This document shows, piece after piece, positions 1 through 4,400 of a stretch of DNA of 7,087 bases (position 1 is its first letter; every line of letters starts with the position of its first letter). Position numbers and translations under genes: made by a program. This stretch comes from DASTOB01 sp035720425 (GTDB taxonomy: Bacteria > Chloroflexota > Limnocylindria > Limnocylindrales > CSP1-4): the NCBI GenBank assembly GCA_035720425.1, contig DASTOB010000202.1:1-7087 (forward strand), in the 5' to 3' direction. The notes under the pieces were generated by a model. It was given only the letters and a program-made list of their open reading frames with translations, was not told the DNA's origin and made no database searches.

Positions 1-7
1 GGCGGGA

Positions 8-1201
8 TTGATCGAGCGATCGGCGGCAGGACGGACGGTCGACCCGGGGGCGGCGACCCGCCGGGCCTTTCGGTCGAAGGTGGACTCGATTCGGCCGACC
101 TACGGGTTCGAAGACGTGTCGCTCGCGCCCGGCACGAGCACGGTGGAGCCGGCCGACGTCGATCTCGCCCAGACGCTCTGCGGGCTGCCGCTGTCCGTGC
201 CGATCCTCGCCTCCGCGATGGACGCCGTCGTGGACCCCGCGTTCGCCGGTTCGCTCGCCCGCCTCGGCGGGCTTGCCGTGCTCAACCTCGAGGGCGTGCA
301 GACCCGCTACGACGACCCGTCGTCCGTGCTCGAGCGGATCGCGACGGCGCCGGACGACGAGGTCCAGGGGGTGCTCGCCGAGGCCTACCTGGCGCCGGTC
401 CGCGAGGATCTCGTCGCCCGCCGGATCGAGGAGATGCACGCCTCGGGTTCGCCGGCCGTCGTCGCCGCGACGCCGGCAGCCGCCCGCCGCTTCGGCCCGT
501 TCTGTGCCGAGCACGGCGCCGACCTGTTCCTCGTCCAGTCGCAGGTCTCGAGCGCCCGCCACCTCGCGACCGGCTACGACCCGCTGTCGCTCGACGAGTT
601 CACGCGGTTCATGCCGATCCCGGTTGCGGTCGGCAACACGACGAATTCCGAGGCGGCCTTCCAGCTCATGGAGCAGGGCGCGGCCGCCGTGTTCGTGGGC
701 GTAGGCCCGGGTGCCGCGTGCACGACCCGCGAGGTACTCGGGATCGGCGTCCCGCAGGTCACCGCGATCAGCGACGTGGCGGCCGCTCGTGACGCATACC
801 ACGCCGAGACCGGCCGGTACGTGCCGGTCGTGGCCGACGGGGGGATGCGCCGTGGCGGCGAGCTGGCCAAGGCGATCGCCGCGGGCGCCGATGCGCTCAT
901 GCTTGGGTCGCCGCTCGCCCGCGCGGCGGAGGCACCCGGACGTGGCGTGAATTGGGGGATGGCCGCCCCGTCGCCGGTCCTGCCGAGGGGGACGCGGATC
1001 ACGGTCGGCACGCTCGGGTCGCTCGAGCAGATCCTGTTTGGACCCGCGTCCGTGATCGACGGAAGCCAGAACCTCGTCGGCGCGCTGCGCCAGTCGATGG
1101 CCGCCCTCGGCGCACGGACGATCGCCGAGATGCAGCAGGTCGAGATGGTCTATGCGCCGGCCGTCGTGACCGAGGGCAAGTCCTGGCAGCGGGGCCGCTG
1201 A
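8..1201 (+). CDS. guaB3: GuaB3-type IMP dehydrogenase (no CBS domains)
   Basis: Cytoplasmic NAD-dependent enzyme expected to oxidise IMP to XMP, the first committed step of GMP synthesis. The protein is an IMPDH/GMP reductase TIM barrel of up to 397 residues with no CBS (Bateman) pair: the barrel runs straight through where CBS domains would be inserted. Visible motifs are ASAMDAVVD (68-76), the active-site loop GPGAACTTR (233-241) with catalytic Cys238, VADGGM (275-280) for IMP phosphate binding, MLGSPLARAAEAPGRG (298-313), and a C-terminal flap region rich in GS/NLVGALRQSM. From memory it closely resembles cyanobacterial GuaB3, whereas mycobacterial GuaB3 has lost the active-site Cys. Start is uncertain. 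TTG at 8 has only a GGCGGG just before it, the frame stays open to the window edge, and GTG at 80 would give a length nearer to known homologues. Its stop overlaps the next gene. Confidence 0.9.
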   Translation: MIERSAAGRTVDPGAATRRAFRSKVDSIRPTYGFEDVSLAPGTSTVEPADVDLAQTLCGLPLSVPILASAMDAVVDPAFAGSLARLGGLAVLNLEGVQTRYDDPSSVLERIATAPDDEVQGVLAEAYLAPVREDLVARRIEEMHASGSPAVVAATPAAARRFGPFCAEHGADLFLVQSQVSSARHLATGYDPLSLDEFTRFMPIPVAVGNTTNSEAAFQLMEQGAAAVFVGVGPGAACTTREVLGIGVPQVTAISDVAAARDAYHAETGRYVPVVADGGMRRGGELAKAIAAGADALMLGSPLARAAEAPGRGVNWGMAAPSPVLPRGTRITVGTLGSLEQILFGPASVIDGSQNLVGALRQSMAALGARTIAEMQQVEMVYAPAVVTEGKSWQRGR

Positions 1202-1557
1202 CGGACGACCCGATCGGGCGCGAGCTCGCCGGCTGGGGAACGGTCGCGCTGATCGAGACGCTCGGCCGGCGGACCGGGTCGTGGGTCGCCGTGGCAGTGG
1301 GCTACGTCGAGGAGCCGGACGGGTCGCTGCTCGTGGCAGCGGGGTCACCGGACGCGGACTGGGCGCGCAACCTCGAGGCGGATCCCCGCTGCCGCGTTGC
1401 GCTCGCCGAGCGCGCCTGGGAGGCTCGCGCGGAGCCGCTCGACGTGGCCGACCATCGGCGGGCCGTCCGCGACCTCATCCTTCGATACGGGACTCCCGCG
1501 GAGCGCCTGGGCCAGGGTCCCTCGTTCCGCCTTCGGCCGGTCGGCCCGCTGGAGTAG
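1198..1557 (+). CDS. F420-type (deazaflavin) split-barrel oxidoreductase-like protein
   Basis: Short protein (119 aa) resembling the deazaflavin-dependent nitroreductase/FDOR family, small split-barrel proteins that bind F420 or related flavins. The match is the family-like run LIETLGRRTGSWVAVAVGYV (18-37), then a strand LLVAAGSPDADWARNLEADP (44-63) that mirrors the family's 'ASxGGxxxHPxWxxNLxAxP' pattern, and a following strand ending EARAEPLD (75-82). The typical HP before the Trp is replaced by DA, and the protein is somewhat shorter than usual, so the cofactor is inferred. No ATG, GTG or TTG lies near the guaB3 junction in this frame. The best start is CTG at 1198, which overlaps the guaB3 stop as CTGA, with a purine-rich GGCAGCGGGG just before it. 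This implies translational coupling and co-transcription with guaB3. The gene converges on ppk2, 68 bp away. Confidence 0.65.
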   Translation: MTDDPIGRELAGWGTVALIETLGRRTGSWVAVAVGYVEEPDGSLLVAAGSPDADWARNLEADPRCRVALAERAWEARAEPLDVADHRRAVRDLILRYGTPAERLGQGPSFRLRPVGPLE

Positions 1558-1625
1558 CGGTCGCGCCGCTCTCCGTCGGCCCTTCTGTCTGCCCTCGGCC
1601 GCGCCGGCTCCCGTCGGCCCGCTCC

Positions 1626-2561
1626 TCAGTAGACCTCGGGGACGAACGTCTGGTCCGCCATCGGCGGTCGGACGTAGCCACCGTCATCGCCGCGGGGCGG
1701 CAGCGCGATCGGTGGGGGCGTCAGGTCCTCGTACGGGATGAGGCTGAGCAGGTGATGGATGACGTTGAGCCGGGCGCGCTTCTTGTTGTCCGCGTTGACC
1801 ACGTACCACGGCGCCTGCTTGATATCGGTCGCCGCGAACATGGCGTCCTTGGCCTTCGAGTATTCGACCCACTTCGAGCGTGACTCGACGTCCATCGGAC
1901 TGAGTTTCCAGCGCTTCGTCGGGTCGTCGATGCGGCTCTGAAAGCGCCGCTCCTGCTCGGCGTCGCTGACCGAGAACCAGTACTTGATGACCCGGATCCC
2001 GGACCGGACGAGCATCCGCTCGAACTCAGGCACCGAGCGCAGGAACTCGCGGTACTCGTCCTCCGTGCAGAACCCCATGACCCGCTCGACGCCGGCGCGG
2101 TTGTACCACGACCGATCGAACAGGACGATCTCGCCGGCCGCCGGCAGGTGGGCGACGTAGCGCTGGAAATACCACTGGGTCTTCTCGCGCTCGGTCGGCG
2201 TGCCGAGGGCGACGACGCGGCAGATCCGGGGGTTCATGCCGAGCGAGATCGTCTTGATCGCGCCGCCCTTGCCGGCGGCGTCGCGACCCTCGAACAGCAC
2301 GACGACCCGCGTGCCCGAGGCACGGACCCACTCCTGGAGCTTGGCCAGCTCGACCTGGAGGATGGCCAGCTCCCGCAGGTAGTCCTTGTTCCCGATCGTC
2401 TTGGCGGTCGCCCCGATCTCCGTGACGGGCGGATCGGCCCACACGTCGGCCACCTGCTCGAGCTCCGCCTGCTGCTCCCGCTTCGTCCTTGGTTTCTCGG
2501 TCGGCTTCGCGGTTTGCTTCGCGGTCGGCTTCGCGTTCGTCTTGGCGGTCGTCTTCGCCAC
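1626..2561 (-). CDS. ppk2: Polyphosphate kinase 2 (PPK2 family)
   Basis: Cytoplasmic kinase of the P-loop PPK2 family that transfers phosphate between inorganic polyphosphate and nucleoside di- or monophosphates. The protein is 311 aa. The core shows a Walker A loop EGRDAAGKGG (91-100), the Walker B/catalytic segment VLFDRSWYNRAGVERVMGF (146-164; Asp149, Arg150), KRWKLSPMD (216-224), the lid-like helix around 226-242, and APWYVVNADNKKRARLNVI (250-268). The C-terminal tail with GYVRPP and VPEVY is normal for many single-domain PPK2s. The subclass (ADP versus AMP preference) cannot be assigned from what I see. Residues 2-29 are a period-4 Lys/Ala/Thr/Pro repeat not belonging to the catalytic core. 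GTG at 2561 is chosen because a strong ribosome site, GGAAGGGGTGA, lies just upstream. The gene is transcribed opposite to its neighbours, so it is probably a single-gene unit with its promoter in 2577-2716. Confidence 0.95.
   Translation of the reverse strand: MAKTTAKTNAKPTAKQTAKPTEKPRTKREQQAELEQVADVWADPPVTEIGATAKTIGNKDYLRELAILQVELAKLQEWVRASGTRVVVLFEGRDAAGKGGAIKTISLGMNPRICRVVALGTPTEREKTQWYFQRYVAHLPAAGEIVLFDRSWYNRAGVERVMGFCTEDEYREFLRSVPEFERMLVRSGIRVIKYWFSVSDAEQERRFQSRIDDPTKRWKLSPMDVESRSKWVEYSKAKDAMFAATDIKQAPWYVVNADNKKRARLNVIHHLLSLIPYEDLTPPPIALPPRGDDGGYVRPPMADQTFVPEVY
2475..2558 (-). repeat. 12-bp imperfect coding repeat (AK-T/P-x tail of PPK2)
   Basis: Seven consecutive 12-nt units at the start of ppk2 encode AKTT, AKTN, AKPT, AKQT, AKPT, EKPR and TKRE. 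The DNA units resemble one another (GGTCGGCTTCGC and GGTTTGCTTCGC on the plus strand), so expansion by slippage is plausible. The product is a basic, probably disordered tail like those of histone-H1-like proteins. Binding to polyphosphate or nucleic acid is inference only. Confidence 0.8.
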
Positions 2562-2565
2562 GGCG

Positions 2566-2576
2566 TCACCCCTTCC
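2566..2576 (-). promoter_or_regulatory. Ribosome binding site of ppk2
   Basis: Read on the minus strand this is GGAAGGGGTGA, a near match to the 16S anti-SD complement AAGGAGGTGA lacking one base. It ends 4 nt before the GTG at 2561, with the GGGG core about 7 nt away. It fixes the GTG start of ppk2. Confidence 0.75.
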
Positions 2577-2648
2577 GGCACCGGATCTACGCGAGCAGTG
2601 TCCACCCTGCGGGCCGCGGGGGGAAGCCCCGATCGGTCGGACTACGTC

Positions 2649-2665
2649 ATCCGTCCGATACGGAT
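2649..2665. promoter_or_regulatory. Inverted repeat between divergent genes
   Basis: ATCCGT-CCGAT-ACGGAT is a perfect 6-bp inverted repeat with a 5-nt centre, lying between ppk2 (minus strand) and the small plus-strand reading frame. Its place in the divergent spacer fits an operator, but I see no clean promoter hexamers beside it, and a 6-bp arm could arise by chance. Confidence 0.3.
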
Positions 2666-2687
2666 CAGGACATTCGAGCAGTGCCCC

Positions 2688-2706
2688 TGCGCCCCTCCGG
2701 GGCGCA
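2688..2706. promoter_or_regulatory. Short GC hairpin upstream of the 42-aa frame
   Basis: TGCGCCCC-TCC-GGGGCGCA is a perfect 8-bp stem with a 3-nt loop. It ends 10 nt before the ATG at 2717. It has no T-tract on either strand, so it is not a canonical terminator. It could be a leader structure limiting translation of the small frame. Confidence 0.45.
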
Positions 2707-2716
2707 CCATCGCGTC

Positions 2717-2845
2717 ATGGACCCGATCGGCACGCTGGTCATCGCGCTCGGAGCCCTCGTCGTGCTGGATCTCGCCGCCCCGCACTTGGCGGGCGACGGT
2801 CGAGGTCGTCGACGGCCGATCCGCCGGGCACTGACCCGCCGCTAG
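2717..2845 (+). CDS. Possible small single-pass membrane peptide (42 aa)
   Basis: Unrecognised. The 42-residue frame reads as a hydrophobic helix (GTLVIALGALVVLDLAA, residues 5-21) followed by a strongly basic tail (GRGRRRPIRRALTRR, 28-42), the arrangement of a small inner-membrane peptide held with its C-terminus in the cytoplasm. It starts with ATG and ends with TAG, within a spacer that otherwise lacks genes. Against it, no clear Shine-Dalgarno sequence precedes the ATG, a GC hairpin sits just upstream, and GC-rich DNA readily makes Arg-rich tails by chance. I keep it as a low-confidence candidate because helix plus basic tail is an orderly pattern beginning exactly at the ATG. Confidence 0.4.
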   Translation: MDPIGTLVIALGALVVLDLAAPHLAGDGRGRRRPIRRALTRR

Positions 2846-2964
2846 CGAGCTCGCGCGCCTACCCCGCGTCACGTCGCGGGAACCCCTGCCCCGCCGCTCG
2901 AGCGATCGCGCCCATGCCGTGGGGTCGCGGCGCGTCGGCCAGCGGCGTTCGCACCCGAAATCCA

Positions 2965-2979
2965 CGCGGGTCACCCGCG
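2965..2979. promoter_or_regulatory. Perfect 15-bp dyad, possible operator
   Basis: CGCGGGT-C-ACCCGCG is a perfect inverted repeat with 7-bp arms and a 1-bp centre, three bases before the possible -10 hexamer TAGCGT (2982-2987). A one-base centre cannot form an RNA loop, so if functional it is a protein site on DNA. No -35 box is obvious, and GC-only arms raise the chance of coincidence. Confidence 0.3.
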
Positions 2980-3183
2980 CGGTAGCGTGCTGCGCACCAG
3001 TCGGGCGGTGATCGTGCGCGAGATTCGGCCCGATCTCGCCGAACCTGCTTCGCGCGGCCGACGTGTCCTTCGGCCGTCCGGTGACCTGACACTTGTCCAT
3101 GCCTCGTGCCGCCACATGCCGATGGGAGCGGGCGAAGCATCGCGCGACCATCCCGTCACCGGACCCGAGACACGGGAACCGGT

Positions 3184-3191
3184 GGAAGGAG
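3184..3191 (+). promoter_or_regulatory. Strong ribosome binding site of the 75-aa gene
   Basis: GGAAGGAG lies 7 nt before the ATG at 3199. It is the best Shine-Dalgarno sequence in the window and is the main reason to accept this short frame as a gene and to pick its start. Confidence 0.8.
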
Positions 3192-3198
3192 CGACGCG

Positions 3199-3426
3199 AT
3201 GTACCACCCGAACCAGGTTCGACTCGACGCAACCGACGAGATCGCGCCGGCCGGGCACGCACGCCGCTCCTGCCTCGTCGCCGGCTGCCCGTGCAAGGAC
3301 GCCCGGATCGTCTCGCAGCGCCGTGCCGCCTTCTTCGCCGCCATCGCGCGGCGAACCGGCGAGACGGCCGACCGCGTGATCGCGGCCGAAGCGAGCTGGC
3401 GCCTGCCGGCACCGACGTACGCCTGA
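3199..3426 (+). CDS. Hypothetical 75-aa protein with a C-X4-C-X-C motif
   Basis: I do not recognise the family. The protein is 75 aa and soluble, with no signal peptide or membrane segment. Its centre has RRSCLVAGCPCKD (residues 22-34), with cysteines at 25, 30 and 32 that could bind a metal or form a redox site. An Arg/Ala-rich helix RRAAFFAAIARRTGETADRV (41-60) follows, then a short end with WRLPAP. Acceptance rests on an excellent ribosome site (GGAAGGAG, 7-nt spacing), an ATG start, and a mixed amino-acid composition unlike the Arg/Pro shadow frames around it. It appears monocistronic: a 353-nt spacer precedes it and a repeat/hairpin block follows directly. A small metal-binding or regulatory protein is possible, but function is unknown. 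Confidence 0.7.
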   Translation: MYHPNQVRLDATDEIAPAGHARRSCLVAGCPCKDARIVSQRRAAFFAAIARRTGETADRVIAAEASWRLPAPTYA

Positions 3427-3435
3427 ACCCGCGCT

Positions 3436-3494
3436 CCCGACAACTGAAGAACAACTGAATACCCGACAACTGAAGAACAACTGAAGAACAACGT
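3436..3494. repeat. A-rich tandem repeat, 26-nt period
   Basis: A 24-nt unit beginning CCCGACAACTGAAGAACAAC occurs identically at 3436-3459 and 3462-3485, joined by TA, and a third partial copy (GAAGAACAACG) continues to 3493. Inside each unit CAACTGAA is itself repeated with an 11-nt period. The block is roughly 55-60% A+T in very GC-rich surroundings, starts 9 nt after the stop of the 75-aa gene, and carries TGA in one frame of each unit, so it is unlikely to be coding. As RNA the plus strand would be A-rich and largely unstructured. Confidence 0.9.
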
Positions 3495-3499
3495 CATAC

Positions 3500-3558
3500 C
3501 GCCGGACCACCGGCGACAACGGCGGCCGGGCCACCCTCCCTCCTCCACCCGGCCGCCG
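3500..3558 (+). ncRNA. Candidate structured RNA: two hairpins, anti-SD-like loop
   Basis: Two hairpins follow the repeat. The first is 3500-3515, CGCCGG-ACCA-CCGGCG, 6 bp. The second is 3520-3530 paired with 3548-3558, a perfect 11-bp stem (CGGCGGCCGGG with CCCGGCCGCCG) enclosing a 17-nt pyrimidine loop, CCACCCTCCCTCCTCCA. The loop contains CCTCCTCC, which resembles the 16S rRNA anti-Shine-Dalgarno. This recalls the 'cuckoo' small RNAs of alphaproteobacteria, whose loops carry CCUCCUCCC and which often lie downstream of a small-protein gene, as here. No homology is claimed. Alternatives are a terminator for the 75-aa gene (there is no T-tract) or a 5' leader element of the membrane-protein gene. 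Confidence 0.35.
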
Positions 3559-3648
3559 CCCTTACTCCGCTTCCACATGCGCGCCCGATGCGGCGCCGTG
3601 ATGCCCACCCGTCCTCGCCCAGCGTCATCACCCCCCAGCCCGTAGTCC

Positions 3649-3656
3649 GGAGATCA
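3649..3656 (+). promoter_or_regulatory. Ribosome binding site of the membrane-protein gene
   Basis: GGAGATCA at 3649-3656 partly matches the anti-SD complement GGAGGTGATCA and lies 5 nt before the ATG at 3662, the GGAG core about 9 nt away. It supports the ATG chosen. The pyrimidine loop at 3531-3547 could in principle pair with it. Confidence 0.6.
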
Positions 3657-3661
3657 GCCTC

Positions 3662-4297
3662 ATGACCGCCATTGCCGCCACCGCCACGATGAGCGCGTTC
3701 ACGCCGCCGTTCCCGGCCGCCGCCGCCCCGTCGACCGCCGCCCCGTCGTCGGTCGCGGCCAGCCCGTCGGCAGCCATCACGGAGTCGATCGTCTTCGCTC
3801 CGTCGGCCGTCGCCGCTCCGTCGGCCGCCGTGCTCGCCCGCCGCCAGGCCCAGCGCTACCACGGCCGGCGTGGCCTCGCCTTCGTGCTTAGCGGCCTGGC
3901 CGGCTTCGGCGTGCTGTCGCTCGGCGCGCTGACGAGCCAGATCGTCGCCGCGATCGACGTGTCGATGCTCAGCGCCGCGGAGCGCCAGGTCGTCGGGGTG
4001 CTCCTGCGCGCGGCCCCGTTCGTCATGCTCGGCGGCTTCGCCCAGCTGCTCAGTGCGCTTGCCGTGCTGCGCGATCGGCCGAGGGCCATGCGCCTCGGCC
4101 TCGCGACGGCCCTCGTGAGCGCCGCCGGCGCCGCCGTGGGCATCCTCGCGATCCGTCTCGGCGCCGCGTCGGTCGTGACGGGTGCTGCCGCGTCACCGTC
4201 GACCGACCTGGTCAATCTGCTCGTCTGGACGCTGGGCCTCGACGTGCTCGCCGCCCTCACGATCCGCCGGATCATCCGCGGCCGCGAGACTGCCTGA
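3662..4297 (+). CDS. Hypothetical four-helix membrane protein with Ala/Pro/Ser-rich N-terminus
   Basis: Unrecognised 211-aa integral membrane protein. Residues 1-58 are low-complexity Ala/Pro/Ser/Thr and probably disordered. A basic patch, ARRQAQRYHGRR (59-70), precedes the first helix. Four hydrophobic segments follow at about 72-97, 110-136, 145-173 and 182-201, with a short Arg-rich end IRRIIRGRETA. By the positive-inside rule, the basic patch, the RDRPRAMR loop (137-144) and the C-terminus would be cytoplasmic, placing both termini inside. No catalytic motif, transporter signature or lipobox is visible. The ATG at 3662 has a ribosome site; a later start would trim the disordered region but has no better support. 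The gene seems monocistronic, with a 235-nt non-coding block before it and a strong hairpin after it. Confidence 0.75.
   Translation: MTAIAATATMSAFTPPFPAAAAPSTAAPSSVAASPSAAITESIVFAPSAVAAPSAAVLARRQAQRYHGRRGLAFVLSGLAGFGVLSLGALTSQIVAAIDVSMLSAAERQVVGVLLRAAPFVMLGGFAQLLSALAVLRDRPRAMRLGLATALVSAAGAAVGILAIRLGAASVVTGAAASPSTDLVNLLVWTLGLDVLAALTIRRIIRGRETA
3796..3831 (+). repeat. 18-bp tandem duplication in the N-terminal low-complexity region
   Basis: CGCTCCGTCGGCCGTCGC (3796-3813) is followed directly by a near-identical second copy (3814-3831), encoding the repeated peptide APSAVA-APSAAV. It suggests that the disordered N-terminus grew by slippage. Confidence 0.7.
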
Positions 4298-4330
4298 CCG
4301 GCGAAACCGCCCGACACTCGGCGCCGCACC

Positions 4331-4359
4331 GACCCCCGTCGACCCGCTCGACGGGGGTC
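4331..4359 (+). terminator. Perfect 12-bp hairpin after the membrane-protein gene
   Basis: GACCCCCGTCGA (4331-4342), loop CCCGC (4343-4347) and TCGACGGGGGTC (4348-4359) form a perfect 12-bp stem 33 nt after the stop at 4297. No T-run follows (only T-A), so it is a GC-strong terminator of the type seen in high-GC bacteria rather than a canonical intrinsic one. Its right arm reaches the -35 zone of the next promoter. Confidence 0.75.
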
Positions 4360-4368
4360 TACCACGCC

Positions 4369-4400
4369 CCGCCACTACACTCCGCACGTGAACGTGGCGG
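4369..4400. promoter_or_regulatory. Inverted repeat enclosing the glbO -10 box and start
   Basis: CCGCCAC (4369-4375) and GTGGCGG (4394-4400) are perfect 7-bp inverted arms 18 bp apart. The -10 box and the GTG start lie between them. If transcription starts at 4388 the left arm is not in the RNA, so any function would be as a protein-binding site on DNA, occluding RNA polymerase. Confidence 0.35.
4376..4381 (+). promoter_or_regulatory. -10 box of the truncated haemoglobin gene
   Basis: TACACT ends 6 nt before the GTG at 4388, placing the predicted transcript start at the start codon itself. There is no Shine-Dalgarno before that GTG. Together these point to a leaderless mRNA. No good -35 match is visible; the -35 position would overlap the preceding hairpin. 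Confidence 0.6.

Larger units (their letters stand above)
2846..3198. other. Gene-free spacer of 353 nt
   Basis: I find no credible gene here: the open frames on both strands are Arg/Pro/Ser-rich and lack ribosome sites. It holds a perfect dyad (2965-2979), a TANNNT hexamer TAGCGT at 2982-2987 that could be a -10 box, and short alternative stems just before the ribosome site of the 75-aa gene (3152-3184). It probably contains the promoter and leader of that gene. Confidence 0.6.

Noticed and set aside
952..1197. Upstream extension of the F420-type oxidoreductase frame inside guaB3
   Set aside because: The ATG at 952 would add 82 Arg-rich residues that are a frame shadow of guaB3; homology begins only after the guaB3 stop.
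2148..2834. 228-aa plus-strand frame antisense to ppk2
   Set aside because: Leu/Arg/Gly shadow of the PPK2 coding strand without a ribosome site or a recognisable motif.
2642..3469. 275-aa minus-strand frame through the spacer and the 75-aa gene
   Set aside because: Extremely Arg/Ser-rich, no ribosome site, and it crosses the A-rich repeat, which gives a meaningless LFFSC peptide at its N-terminus.
3436..3494. Tandem repeat read as a CRISPR array or plasmid iterons
   Set aside because: Copies are separated by only 2 nt, so there are no spacers, and no cas, rep or origin features are nearby.
3494..3862. 122-aa minus-strand Gly/Arg-rich frame
   Set aside because: Made of GGG/RRR runs complementary to the C-rich leader and Ala/Pro-rich coding DNA. 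No start signal.
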